From Desulfovibrionaceae bacterium (GTDB taxonomy: Bacteria; Desulfobacterota; Desulfovibrionia; Desulfovibrionales; Desulfovibrionaceae): a stretch of 64,000 bases of DNA. Both the position numbers and the translations under genes were made by a program. The stretch's first letter is position 1. Every line of letters begins with the position of its first letter. The notes under the pieces are model-generated. The model saw only the letters and a list, made by a program, of their open reading frames with translations. It made no database searches and was not told the DNA's origin. Below are positions 23,092-31,447 of the stretch, one piece after another. The stretch lies in contig JACCQO010000003.1 of NCBI GenBank assembly GCA_015709205.1, forward strand, positions 124,001-188,000. Reading direction: 5' to 3'.

Positions 23092-23100
23092 GCCGCCCCC

Positions 23101-24126
23101 CTACCAGAGCCCGTAGCTGTCCAACCGCACGGCAGGCGTGTGCGCCGGAGTGAAAGGCGCCGGAGCCAAAGGCAGGGAAGCCTCCACCGCCTCCGCGTCC
23201 TCCTGGTCCTGGTCTTGATCTCCAACCGCTGTTTCCGGCTCGGGCATGGCCGGGGCCTTGAGCAGTTCCTTGAGCACCGCATCTGGGCTTGTACCGTCCA
23301 TGACCTTCTGGCCGTGCTCGATGAGCCGGTCGGGATCGCCGAGCAGGCAGACCAGGCCCTGAAGCATGACCAGGTCCCCGCCCTCGATCGCGCCGCCGTC
23401 CGGCACCGTGCCCAGCGCCGTGTCGATGAGTTCCACCACCGGCGCGACGCGGGGTTCCACGCAACTCAGGCCGGACAGCTTGCGTTGCAGCGTGCGGATC
23501 GGGGAAAGCGCCTTGCGCGTGACCGAGGTCTTGCCCGAAAGGCTCTTGTGCCACGCGTCCTGCGCCATCCTGGCCACCTCGCCGAAGAGCTTGGCTCCCA
23601 GGCCGCCCACCTCTTCCGCGAGCCCGGCCTGCACCTCCATCGTGCGGTCCTTGCGGGGCGGCACCACCCGGAACAACTGCCAGCCGAACCCCAGGCGGCT
23701 GCGCACCGCGTCCACGCCGACCACGGCGTCCGCGATGATCGTTTCCCAGCCGGGATTGTCCTGTATCCAGCCGCGCACCGCGTCGTCGTAGCGGTACAGG
23801 AAGGCCTCCTTGGCCGATTGGAAGTCGTCCGCGATGGCCGCAAGATCGGTCTGCACCTGCCGCACCGCCTGTTCGGGAATGGCCCAGCCGCCCAGGAACC
23901 GGACGCCGATCCGATCCAGCAGCGTGACCGCCTTGCCCTTGAGCGCGCCGAAGATGCGCAGTTCCGCAGGATCGCAGATGCGCTTGCTGCCCAGCGACGC
24001 CAACTTCTCCGGCGGCAGGTTCGTTGTGCCGAAATCCGACGGCGCGAGCTTCTTGCGCGCCGACCAGATGTGCACATCCAACCGCACCGCCACCAATTCC
24101 TTGAGCACCGTGATGTCCGTCTGCAT
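23101..24126 (-). CDS. DUF3150-family protein
   Basis: 341 residues. The pattern ITVLKELVAVRLDVHIWSAR, KKLAPSDFG, SLGSKRICDPAELRIFGALK and RIGVRFLGGWAIP matches the DUF3150 family, which is found on phages and integrative elements next to MoxR/CobS and vWA genes. The middle is helical and the C-terminal 60 residues are an acidic, Pro-rich tail (DQDQDQEDAEAVEASLPLAP). AAGGAGA precedes ATG 24126. It lies between the ATPase and vWA genes, so it may be an adaptor that couples the two. Biochemical role unknown. Confidence 0.8.
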   Translation of the reverse strand: MQTDITVLKELVAVRLDVHIWSARKKLAPSDFGTTNLPPEKLASLGSKRICDPAELRIFGALKGKAVTLLDRIGVRFLGGWAIPEQAVRQVQTDLAAIADDFQSAKEAFLYRYDDAVRGWIQDNPGWETIIADAVVGVDAVRSRLGFGWQLFRVVPPRKDRTMEVQAGLAEEVGGLGAKLFGEVARMAQDAWHKSLSGKTSVTRKALSPIRTLQRKLSGLSCVEPRVAPVVELIDTALGTVPDGGAIEGGDLVMLQGLVCLLGDPDRLIEHGQKVMDGTSPDAVLKELLKAPAMPEPETAVGDQDQDQEDAEAVEASLPLAPAPFTPAHTPAVRLDSYGLW

Positions 24127-24194
24127 GGTTGTCTCCTTCGAATGTGTTCGGTTGCATGATCCAAAACGAGGAAGGGGAGCCGTCGGGCTCCCCT

Positions 24195-25205
24195 TCATGC
24201 ATCCATGGTTGTCTGTTCGCGTGGTGGATCGTCCACCGTGGGAAACATGCGCTGGGCAAGCTCGTGGAGCATGGCCCGGGTCTCCCGCGTGGCCCGGAAC
24301 CCCAGCGCCCTGTCCAGGGCAAAGCACACCGGCTGCACGCCCTGGTGGGCCATGGGCCGGTAGCGCAGGGTCAGGGAGGCCCAGCGCAGCAGCGTGCGGG
24401 TCGAGAACGTGACCTCGATGGTTTCGCCCAGCGGGGTAGACGTGTCTCCCGATCCCAGGAAAAGCCTGCGTACCTCTCCGGCATAGGCCACCATGGCCGC
24501 GCGGAGTGCTGCGGGCAACGCGGGCGCGGCCTTGGCCAGCAGGCCCTCTTCCGCCTCGGGCGCGGGATAGCCGACCTCGCACAGCCAAAAACGATCCATG
24601 AAGGCCAGGTTCTGGCGCAGGGCGCCCTGGTAGAGCCCGGTCTCGTCCGATCCGCCGTTGGTGTTGGCCGTGGCCACGAACCGGAACAGGGGATGGGGAC
24701 GGATCAGTTCGCCCCCGTTCTCCGGGATGCACAGGGGATTGCCGTCCAGGATGCCGTTCAGGCCCGACAGGGTGGCGGGCTCGAGCAGGTCCAGTTCGTC
24801 GAGCAGGAACAGCCCGCCGTGGCGCATGGCCAGGGCCAGCGGGCCGTACTGGAAGGTCATGCGCCCCTCCTCCAGGCTGCAATGGCCGACCAGGTCGGCG
24901 AACTCCATCCGGGCGTGGCCCGTCACCTCCAGCACCGGGTAGTTCAGCCTGGCCGCCAACTGCCGGACCAGGCTCGTCTTGCCGCTGCCCGTGGGGCCGA
25001 ACACGTAGAGCGGCTCCGGCCTGCTCATGAACCAGACCACGATCTCGCGCATGGCGTCGTGGAACAGGTAGTCCGGATCAGGCTCGGGCGTGTACGCGCA
25101 GGGGGAGGCAAAGCCGTGGATCATCCGGCCTGAGGGCTGGCCGCTGAAGACAAGACCCGCGTCCAGTTCCACGGGTTGCAGGGTGTCGAGTTCAGGCTGC
25201 GACAT
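24195..25205 (-). CDS. MoxR/CobS-like AAA+ ATPase
   Basis: 336 residues. Walker A GPTGSGKT (70-77), Walker B LFLLDELD (132-139), sensor 1 FVATANTN, and an arginine-finger region ALRQNLAFMDRFW. The order and the LALAMRHGGL helix place it in the CobS/MoxR clade (AAA_5 type). Such ATPases act on clients delivered by vWA proteins. It overlaps the 3' end of the nuclease gene by 14 bases and is followed by DUF3150 and vWA genes, forming one transcript from 27160 to 21125. Confidence 0.88.
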   Translation of the reverse strand: MSQPELDTLQPVELDAGLVFSGQPSGRMIHGFASPCAYTPEPDPDYLFHDAMREIVVWFMSRPEPLYVFGPTGSGKTSLVRQLAARLNYPVLEVTGHARMEFADLVGHCSLEEGRMTFQYGPLALAMRHGGLFLLDELDLLEPATLSGLNGILDGNPLCIPENGGELIRPHPLFRFVATANTNGGSDETGLYQGALRQNLAFMDRFWLCEVGYPAPEAEEGLLAKAAPALPAALRAAMVAYAGEVRRLFLGSGDTSTPLGETIEVTFSTRTLLRWASLTLRYRPMAHQGVQPVCFALDRALGFRATRETRAMLHELAQRMFPTVDDPPREQTTMDA

Positions 25206-26460
25206 GGATGCGCTCCTCGTGTGAAGGGGTTGCCGGTCGCGGAGTGCGACCGAAAAAAAGCCGCGTGAACGGCCTGCCCGTATCCGTACACAGGGAAAGA
25301 ATCCGGTCGGATTCCTTCTGCCCCAGGGAGTTGGCCAGCTCGGCCTGGAGCATGGCCCGGTTCAGGGTGACCCGGCCCGGCATGGGCGCGACCTTGCACC
25401 GGTAGTCGCCGGTGGCCAGCCAGTCGCCCGCGCCGGACAGCCGGGCGTAGTGCGTCTCGATGCGCTCCTCCATGCGCTTGATTTCCTGGTCCAGGTCCTT
25501 GCGTTGCGACCGGAGCGCGTCGAGCTGTTGCAGGGCGGCATTGCACGCCGGATCGAGGGCCTGCCTGGTGCTGAACTTGGGGCAGGACGCGTAGTGATCG
25601 CACCAGTCACAGAGCGGATGGAACCCGTGACAGTAGTCCAGGTCGTCCAGGCTGACGCGTCCGTTGGTGTAGCGCTGCAGGTTCGTCCACAACTCCCCGG
25701 CCAGGCGCATGGCCAGATCGTGCATGGCGGCGTCGGGCCGATAGGGACCGAACGCCCGCGCCTCGGCCATGGACAGGCACAGCACCCAGCCCTCGATGTC
25801 CACGCGATCCGAAGAAGCCGGAAGCGTTATGCCGAACAGATGCTGCGCGACCTCGGGAAAGGTTTGGCCCGAGAGGATCGGGGTACCGTCCCCGTCGCGC
25901 AGATTGACGCAGGGCTTGCCCCAGCAGGTCGCAAGCATGCCCAGCTGGCCGTAGACCTGCATCTCGTAGGCGGGATGCAACGTCTTGGGCAGATGTTCAG
26001 TGCTTTTCAGTTCCAGCACGCGAATGGCAGGCCGTTCCCCGCCACGCAGCAGGACGAAATCAAGATGCGCCCGGACCGGGACCTCTGTCGTACCGTGTTG
26101 GATCGTGGCCTCGATCCCGAGTTGCGGGATAAGGGGTGCGCCGTTGGCCAGGAGCGCCTGTCGCACGCCCTCCTCCAGCCAGTGGCCGCGTTGCAGCACC
26201 AGCTGCCGGTGCAGGGTGGCGCATATCCGCTCCTCCGCACCCTGCGCGAACCATTGCGCCACCTGGTCGGGGGCAAGGCCCGAGCCGGCCGACTTGTCCG
26301 CCACGGCGGCGCGCATGCACCGCATGGCCTTGCCCAGGTCGGACATGCCCACGTACCGCGTGCGGTCGCCAAGCTGCGCCATGCCGCTTCGTTCGCCATG
26401 CGCCAGCAGGCCCCGCGCGAGCTGGGCCATGAGCGCCAGTTCCTTGTGTGTTGTTTCCAT
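25192..26460 (-). CDS. PD-(D/E)XK exonuclease, Cas4/RecB-like with Cys cluster
   Basis: 422 residues. The nuclease core shows D134 (RAHLDFVLL) and E150-x-K152 (IRVLELKST), with a QVYGQLGMLA motif afterwards. C48 (MRCMR) plus three cysteines in YCHGFHPLCDWCDHYASCPK around 287-303 could hold a [4Fe-4S] cluster as in Cas4/AddB. The C-terminal 120 residues are helical, with a coiled coil and a basic end. GGAGG precedes ATG 26460. Directly downstream of an ERF annealase, it fits an exonuclease-annealase recombination pair. A role in adaptation or CRISPR is not supported: no array or cas genes exist here. Confidence 0.8.
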   Translation of the reverse strand: METTHKELALMAQLARGLLAHGERSGMAQLGDRTRYVGMSDLGKAMRCMRAAVADKSAGSGLAPDQVAQWFAQGAEERICATLHRQLVLQRGHWLEEGVRQALLANGAPLIPQLGIEATIQHGTTEVPVRAHLDFVLLRGGERPAIRVLELKSTEHLPKTLHPAYEMQVYGQLGMLATCWGKPCVNLRDGDGTPILSGQTFPEVAQHLFGITLPASSDRVDIEGWVLCLSMAEARAFGPYRPDAAMHDLAMRLAGELWTNLQRYTNGRVSLDDLDYCHGFHPLCDWCDHYASCPKFSTRQALDPACNAALQQLDALRSQRKDLDQEIKRMEERIETHYARLSGAGDWLATGDYRCKVAPMPGRVTLNRAMLQAELANSLGQKESDRILSLCTDTGRPFTRLFFGRTPRPATPSHEERIHVAA

Positions 26461-26545
26461 GATCGTCCTCCACAAACAGAGAAGGCTCCCGGATCGCTCC
26501 AGGAGCCTTCTGCAACAGGATGGTATGTTGGTTGAATGAGGTGGG

Positions 26546-27160
26546 TCAGGCGGCCTGATCCGCATACCGCCACCAGACCTTGCGGTCCGGGTCCCACCGG
26601 AACCCGGCGCCCTTGAGCATCTCGCGCTTGCCGCGCGTGTCGCCCGTGGCCGTGATGCACTCCCGCCCGTCCTGGGCCGGGACGCTCCGGTACTGCACCC
26701 CGTCGAGCCGAGGGAGCGACCTGACCGGGGGAGCGGCCTTGTGCACCTGATCGGGCACAGCGGCCTGTGCATCGTCATCCAGCTCGGTCACGAGCCCGAC
26801 CAGGGTCGAGAGCGCATAGCGCCGGGCATAGGTGAGCGCCGAGCCGTAGCCCTGCGGGTCCGCCTTGGGCAGCGGCATGACCAGCAGGGACGACTGCCAT
26901 TCGCCCGACTCGGCATGCACCAGTTTGGTCACCAGCCCCAGATGCCCGATCTCCGCTGGCACCGGGTACTGCGCAACCCAGATGCCCTGGGCAAGCAGCT
27001 CCTCGCGGCAGGTCTCCACGACCGAGTTGAGCGTCGCGTACCGGCTCTTGGTGAACGGGTTCTCCCGGTCCTTCTGCGCGTTCGGCAGCGCCTTGTGCAC
27101 CTGGAGCATGGCCTTGGCCAGGTTGGTGACTTCCGGAGACGTGAAGTCCTGTGTCTGCAT
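26546..27160 (-). CDS. erf: ERF-family single-strand annealing recombinase
   Basis: 204 residues. The ERF signature spans NLAKAMLQVHKALPNAQKDR, NPFTKSRYATLNSV, SSLLVMPLPKADPQGYGSAL and TYARRYALSTLVGL, ending with acidic DDDAQAA. A basic C-terminal part follows (GAGFRWDPDRKVWWRY), which resembles the short modules found in phage recombinases. It anneals complementary ssDNA during phage- or element-borne recombination. AGGAGGTATC precedes ATG 27160. First gene of the seven-gene module. It may be controlled by the inverted repeat at 27166-27242. Confidence 0.88.
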   Translation of the reverse strand: MQTQDFTSPEVTNLAKAMLQVHKALPNAQKDRENPFTKSRYATLNSVVETCREELLAQGIWVAQYPVPAEIGHLGLVTKLVHAESGEWQSSLLVMPLPKADPQGYGSALTYARRYALSTLVGLVTELDDDAQAAVPDQVHKAAPPVRSLPRLDGVQYRSVPAQDGRECITATGDTRGKREMLKGAGFRWDPDRKVWWRYADQAA

Positions 27161-27165
27161 GATAC

Positions 27166-27242
27166 CTCCTTGAATGAAAATGTGCGTGCGCGCACCCCGC
27201 CGCCAGCCAACGAGGGCGCAAAAAGTCCCATGATTCAAGGAG
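27166..27242 (-). promoter_or_regulatory. Inverted repeat that covers the erf ribosome site
   Basis: CTCCTTGAAT at 27166-27175 and ATTCAAGGAG at 27233-27242 are perfect complements separated by 57 bases. On the minus-strand transcript the downstream arm is the erf Shine-Dalgarno sequence and the upstream arm is its complement, so the leader could fold and hide it. It could equally be a two-site operator. An AT-rich TATATATTATC stretch directly upstream (27243-27258) is a likely promoter position. Confidence 0.5.
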
Positions 27243-27260
27243 ATAATATATAGATGAGAT

Positions 27261-27376
27261 TGGTTGAATTGCGGGGCAGATGGTGTGTTACGACGGACAG
27301 CGCCGGTCAGGCCTACGTCCGTTCCCCTCTTTCCCGGCCGCGCGGCGGACCTCCTCCACTGGCGTCCTCTCCTCGG
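27261..27376. other. Intergenic stretch with no clear feature
   Basis: GC-rich sequence between the erf promoter region and an IS3 remnant. Nothing recognisable. Confidence 0.3.
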
Positions 27377-27511
27377 TTTAGCGCAGGATAAAGGCGATCT
27401 GCGACTCCGTGAACCTCGACTTCTTCATCAGAAAATCCTCCTGGTTGTCGTGCCGCAAACCTGACCGAGAATTTTCTCACTTTGAATAGTCCAATTCGAG
27501 GGTGCAGGTCA
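27377..27511 (-). mobile_element. End of an IS3-family (IS407-like) element, truncated
   Basis: Read on the minus strand, a terminal-repeat-like TGACCTGCACCCTCGAATTG starts at 27511. AGGAGG and an ATG at about 27433 follow, starting a frame MKKSRFTESQIAFILR that then meets a stop. This is the typical N-terminus of OrfA in IS407-type IS3 elements. Everything after residue 16 is missing. It marks the border between the vWA/ERF block and the ABC import block and is probably the scar of an IS-mediated join. Confidence 0.7.
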
Positions 27512-27782
27512 GTGCGCCCAAAATCCGGTGAGTTGGTCTGAACTTGGTCGAATAGCCGGGAAATGGGTGAGATGGACGGCTGAAATCTCTGCGTACAGAC
27601 GCCTATGGAGGCATAGGGCTCTCGTGCTGAGTTTTATGCAGCAGGCTAATCCTATAGAAAGTACAACAGATGCGGGAAAACCCATGTAGTGTGATAAAAA
27701 GTTTGACAACATATCATTTAATCAACTATATTTGAATAGGCAAGCCATGACCGCAGAGACAACATGCGATAAGAGGTGCTTT
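27512..27782 (+). promoter_or_regulatory. Upstream region of the ABC import operon
   Basis: The composition falls to moderately AT-rich. An AT tract at 27690-27745 (GTTTGACAAC, then ATCATTTAATCAACTATATTTG) probably contains the promoter: TTGACA near 27701 and TATATT near 27727 are separated by a spacing near 20 bases, long for a standard promoter. No gene is seen. Confidence 0.35.
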
Positions 27783-28757
27783 ATGAACAGGAAATGCGTT
27801 TTGAGATATCTTCTGACGGCAATATTCTTGGTGTTAGCGGCAGGGTGTGCAGAGAGCGGCGATGAAAAGGCAGAGCCGCAGAGAGATGTCGCCTTGCTAC
27901 AACTCGGCAAGCACGAAGTTATTGACCAAGTGATCAAGGGCACTATCGATCGGTTGAACGAAATTTATCATGAGAATATCAATATAAAAATATATAATGC
28001 CAACTTCGATATGTCCACGCTCGACATGCAGGCCAAACAGATGGTGGCTTCCGAACCAGATGTGCTCGTCAGCGTGACCACGCCCGCGACCCAGGCGCTT
28101 ATGGGCGCCAATCGTGGCACTCTTCCCATGGTTTTTACCTTCGTTTCTGACCCCAGCAAGGTGGGCTACACGCACTCAGATGTGCCCAAAAACGTCACTG
28201 GCATATCGGACCAAGTCAATTACAGCGGTACGATCAAGTTGATTGAAATGCTGCTGCCGGGTGTTAAGAATATAGGGTACCTGGTTACACGAAGCGAATC
28301 GAACGCCGTCTCCATACAGAAGGCTTTCGAGCAGCACGCGCATCAGCGGGGCCTGACCCTCCATACGCATCTTATTACGAGACCCAGTGATGTTCGGGTT
28401 GCCGCTGAACTGATCGCCCCAAAAGTCGAATGCTTTCTTTTCGGCGGCGATAACACCATCGCCAGCAAGATCAACGTGCTCATAAACGTGGCCGAAGGCC
28501 ATGGGCTTCCGGTATTCGCTTGTGATCAGAAGTCGGTGGAGCAGGGGGCGCTGGCGGCCTATTCTGTGGACTACCTGGAGATGGGGCACAGGACCGGCGA
28601 AATTGTCGGTTTGGTGCTCTCCGGTTCCAGGCCAGAAACCTTGGAAGTCGAGCAAAAGGTTGCCAAAAAGCTGGTTATCAATAAAAGGGCTGCGAAGAAA
28701 TTAATGATTAAATTTTCGAACGAACTAGAATCACTTGCCGACTGGGTTGTCGAATAA
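27783..28757 (+). CDS. ABC importer substrate-binding lipoprotein (TrpX/COG2984 type)
   Basis: 324 residues. The signal ends at a lipobox LAAGC. The fold pattern is that of the ABC_sub_bind family: VALLQLGKHEVIDQVIKGTI, AKQMVASEPDVLVSVTTPAT, LPMVFTFVSDPSKVGY and VTGISDQVNYSGTIKLIEML. Relatives bind tryptophan/tyrosine-like or other small amphipathic ligands. AAGAGGTG precedes ATG 27783. It forms a tight operon with a permease (14 bases downstream) and an ATPase fused to a methyltransferase. Base composition is lower in GC than the chromosome, which suggests transfer. Confidence 0.88.
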   Translation: MNRKCVLRYLLTAIFLVLAAGCAESGDEKAEPQRDVALLQLGKHEVIDQVIKGTIDRLNEIYHENINIKIYNANFDMSTLDMQAKQMVASEPDVLVSVTTPATQALMGANRGTLPMVFTFVSDPSKVGYTHSDVPKNVTGISDQVNYSGTIKLIEMLLPGVKNIGYLVTRSESNAVSIQKAFEQHAHQRGLTLHTHLITRPSDVRVAAELIAPKVECFLFGGDNTIASKINVLINVAEGHGLPVFACDQKSVEQGALAAYSVDYLEMGHRTGEIVGLVLSGSRPETLEVEQKVAKKLVINKRAAKKLMIKFSNELESLADWVVE

Positions 28758-28771
28758 ATACGGGGGTAGGG

Positions 28772-29752
28772 ATGTTTGAGGCTATAATGGCAACGGCGTT
28801 CACATCATTGCCGGTTTGGGTACTCGTGTCCGTCGGGTTCTATTTTTCGCTTCGTATCCTTCGCTTTCCAGACATTACAGTGGATGCGACCTTTCTGGCG
28901 GGTTCGGCTGGTGCGGCTTCTATGGCAATGAATTATCAGTCCAGTTTAGGCGGATTCTTTTTTGCAATCTTGCTTGGTGCAATCGGGGGTGCGCTTACGG
29001 GATTGCTGTATCTAATTTACAAAACGCCTGTTTTTAAGCTCCTTTCCAGTGTATTAGTCATGTTTTCGTTCTACTCAATCAATCTTCGGGCAATGAACAT
29101 GCAGGCTGACGCCCAGTTCAGCAATGCAAAGACATTTTTTAATCGCCTGATCGCCTATGACGTGAGCAACGGTATGAATACATTTCGGCCAGTTAGCACA
29201 TTATTTGCCTTCCTTATTTGCGGGATCATCATTTGTGCACTTTATCGCCTGCTGAAGACAGACATTGGACTTTTTTTAAGGACCATTGGATCTAGGCCGC
29301 AAATCGTGTCCATATCCGGAAAGAAGCCAGAAGTTCTTTTGATACTCGGCCTTGTGATTAGCAACAGCATTGTCGCTATCGGTGGGTTCCTCGACGGGTG
29401 CATCGATGCAAACACGAATATAAACACATATGGGACTGTAATTCATGCTTTAGCGGCTGTTATTTTTGGAGAAGTGCTCGTTAAAAATTTGCCTTTTAGG
29501 AAGAGACAAGGCGTATCAGTGACGCTCATGGTCTGGACACCGGTCATCGGGGCTTGCTCCTATCAGGTAGTTCGTTCTCTAGTCTTGTGGTTCGTTACGC
29601 ATATAAGCGGAGGTACGGGAGCAGAAAAGGTCTTTTCATTAACGAATTACGACCAGAACGCGATTTTTGCTATCATATTGACAGGATTAATTCTCGCATC
29701 ACGTCTGAAAGGGAATGAAGTTGGTTCCAGCAAGGAATCTGAGGGGATATAG
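28772..29752 (+). CDS. ABC transporter permease (COG4120 type)
   Basis: 326 residues with about eight hydrophobic helices. It has the features of the BPD_transp_2 family as in COG4120: LRFPDITVDATFLAGSAG near residue 30, FLRTIGSRPQIVSISGKKPE, LVISNSIVAIGGFLDGCI and AVIFGEVLVKNLPFRKRQGV. It pairs with the preceding binding protein and the following ATPase. The stop TAG is directly followed by the ATG of the ATPase (29750-29753), so translation is coupled. Confidence 0.88.
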   Translation: MFEAIMATAFTSLPVWVLVSVGFYFSLRILRFPDITVDATFLAGSAGAASMAMNYQSSLGGFFFAILLGAIGGALTGLLYLIYKTPVFKLLSSVLVMFSFYSINLRAMNMQADAQFSNAKTFFNRLIAYDVSNGMNTFRPVSTLFAFLICGIIICALYRLLKTDIGLFLRTIGSRPQIVSISGKKPEVLLILGLVISNSIVAIGGFLDGCIDANTNINTYGTVIHALAAVIFGEVLVKNLPFRKRQGVSVTLMVWTPVIGACSYQVVRSLVLWFVTHISGGTGAEKVFSLTNYDQNAIFAIILTGLILASRLKGNEVGSSKESEGI

Positions 29753-31447
29753 ATGGAACAACCTTATGCAACTTTAACATTTCGTAACATTTCTCACTAC
29801 TATGCTGGTGGGAAAAATACAGGATGTCTAGCCCTAGAAAATGTCACTATAGAACGTGTGACGCCTGGTGAAATAATATTCATTCAGGGGCCCAACGGCG
29901 CAGGGAAAAGCACGCTTGTGTCCAAGATAGCCGGGTACCTGCAATACAGAGCTGGTGATGGCGTCATTGAACTCAACAACGGCTATGAAATCAGCCCGTG
30001 CGATTTCGATAAATTACGACGTGTCTTCATTCCACAAAAGCCTCAAGATGGCTACATACCACAACTGAGCATCCTGGAGAACATCCTGATCCGTAGCAAA
30101 CTTTTGGGGGATAACAGAGGAGAGCACAGGAAGGCCCCGAATCAGTTTTTTTCAAGCATACTACGCTCGATACATTTATGCAAAACTGTCACCGAGGAGG
30201 GGAAAAGGTCAGTTATTGAGTTCATTCATGAAATAGGAGATATGGATTGGATCGAGGAAAAACTCGATTTGTCCCCAGAAGACCTGTCTGGAGGACAACA
30301 GCAGTTGATCAACATTCTAAGCGCCATATATGCCGAACCGCACTGCATTATTCTAGACGAGCCTACAAGCAAACTTGATCTTATAAATAACGTTAAGGTG
30401 GCTCAGTTGCTTGTCCAAGCTGCAGAGAGGGATATCATTATCATTGCAACTACGCATGACGCTAAACTGGCAAATCGGATCGCAAACCGCATATTCAACC
30501 TCGAACACGGAAAAATTGTGGGCCATCCCAATAAAATCAGCAACTCCAAAGAGTATCGGTCGGCACCAAGGATCAACTATGCGAAGCGGTTCACTGAGTT
30601 GCCGGAGGAATTCAAGTGCGACGATGACGATTGGTGGAAGTACAAGCCAGGCGGACTGTTTACCGAGGCCTATTTTGATGGGGACAACAGCTATCAAGGA
30701 TATTTGGCTGGGGAGGATCTTCCCAGAAATTCGAGGACCTGCAGAGAAGTCGATGGCTGCCTGCATATTCTAAGACCGCCCAAGAGGGCCGTGATAGTGG
30801 ATGTACCCTGTGGTTGGGGCCGACACAGCATTGAGTTCGCCAGGAACGGCTACAAGGTTATTGGAGTCGATCTGAGCCCAGATTACCTCACGAAAGCCCG
30901 GGCCAAGGCTACAGAAGTCGCCTCCGATTTGGATATCGATTTTTTGCAGAGCGATATGCGCGAGTTGCGACTTCCAAACGGATGCGCCGATTTTATAGTC
31001 AATCTTTGGACTTCGTTTGGGTTTTTCAAAAACAAAGAAGATGATTTACGGACGCTTGCTGAGTTCAGCAGAATCCTGCGGCCAGGCGGCAAGGTATTGA
31101 TTCATAACGATTTGAACCCACAGATGGTCCAGCAAGGCATTTTCGAAGAGCCGGTCACAAGGGAACTTATCGGTGGTGGAACACTCAGGGTTCAAGAGTA
31201 TTTTTGTCAGGAAGATAACCGTGTTTACGGCATTTGGGAGGTAGAGGCGAGCAGCGACGTGAAGACCTGCCACCAATACGCTATCAACGTGTATCAGACG
31301 GAAGATTTTGTGAATATGGCCAAGAAGGTGGGGCTTGAAGAGTGCGGCGTATATGGTGGATTTAGCGCAAATCCTGTTTCGCCGACCGAAAGGGACCAAG
31401 AGTTTATTATCATTCTTAGAAAGCCTTCCCTCGATGGGAGAAACTAG
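29753..31447 (+). CDS. ABC ATPase fused to a class I SAM-dependent methyltransferase
   Basis: 564 residues in one uninterrupted frame. Residues 1-262 are a full ABC ATPase: Walker A GPNGAGKST (46-54), Q-loop IPQKPQ, signature LSGGQ (179-183), Walker B IILDEP (199-204), H-loop TTH (233-235). After a linker, residues 290-560 are a complete methyltransferase: SAM motif I VDVPCGWGRHS (349-359), acidic residue in VIGVDLS (369-375), SDMRELRLP and NLWTSFGFF, with LRPGGKVLIHNDL. Separate methyltransferases of this type exist widely, but their fusion to an importer ATPase is unusual. The product may methylate the imported substrate, or the transporter itself. The stop codon falls inside the IS5 target duplication; reconstruction of the empty site still gives the same stop. 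Confidence 0.9.
   Translation: MEQPYATLTFRNISHYYAGGKNTGCLALENVTIERVTPGEIIFIQGPNGAGKSTLVSKIAGYLQYRAGDGVIELNNGYEISPCDFDKLRRVFIPQKPQDGYIPQLSILENILIRSKLLGDNRGEHRKAPNQFFSSILRSIHLCKTVTEEGKRSVIEFIHEIGDMDWIEEKLDLSPEDLSGGQQQLINILSAIYAEPHCIILDEPTSKLDLINNVKVAQLLVQAAERDIIIIATTHDAKLANRIANRIFNLEHGKIVGHPNKISNSKEYRSAPRINYAKRFTELPEEFKCDDDDWWKYKPGGLFTEAYFDGDNSYQGYLAGEDLPRNSRTCREVDGCLHILRPPKRAVIVDVPCGWGRHSIEFARNGYKVIGVDLSPDYLTKARAKATEVASDLDIDFLQSDMRELRLPNGCADFIVNLWTSFGFFKNKEDDLRTLAEFSRILRPGGKVLIHNDLNPQMVQQGIFEEPVTRELIGGGTLRVQEYFCQEDNRVYGIWEVEASSDVKTCHQYAINVYQTEDFVNMAKKVGLEECGVYGGFSANPVSPTERDQEFIIILRKPSLDGRN

Noticed and set aside
21457..25205. Cobaltochelatase CobS-CobT of cobalamin synthesis
   Set aside because: No CobN or other cobalamin gene; linkage is with an annealase, a nuclease and DUF3150 in a mobile island.
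25192..26460. CRISPR Cas4 adaptation protein
   Set aside because: The Cys cluster and D-ExK core resemble Cas4, but there is no array, cas1 or cas2; partnership with ERF fits an element-borne exonuclease better.
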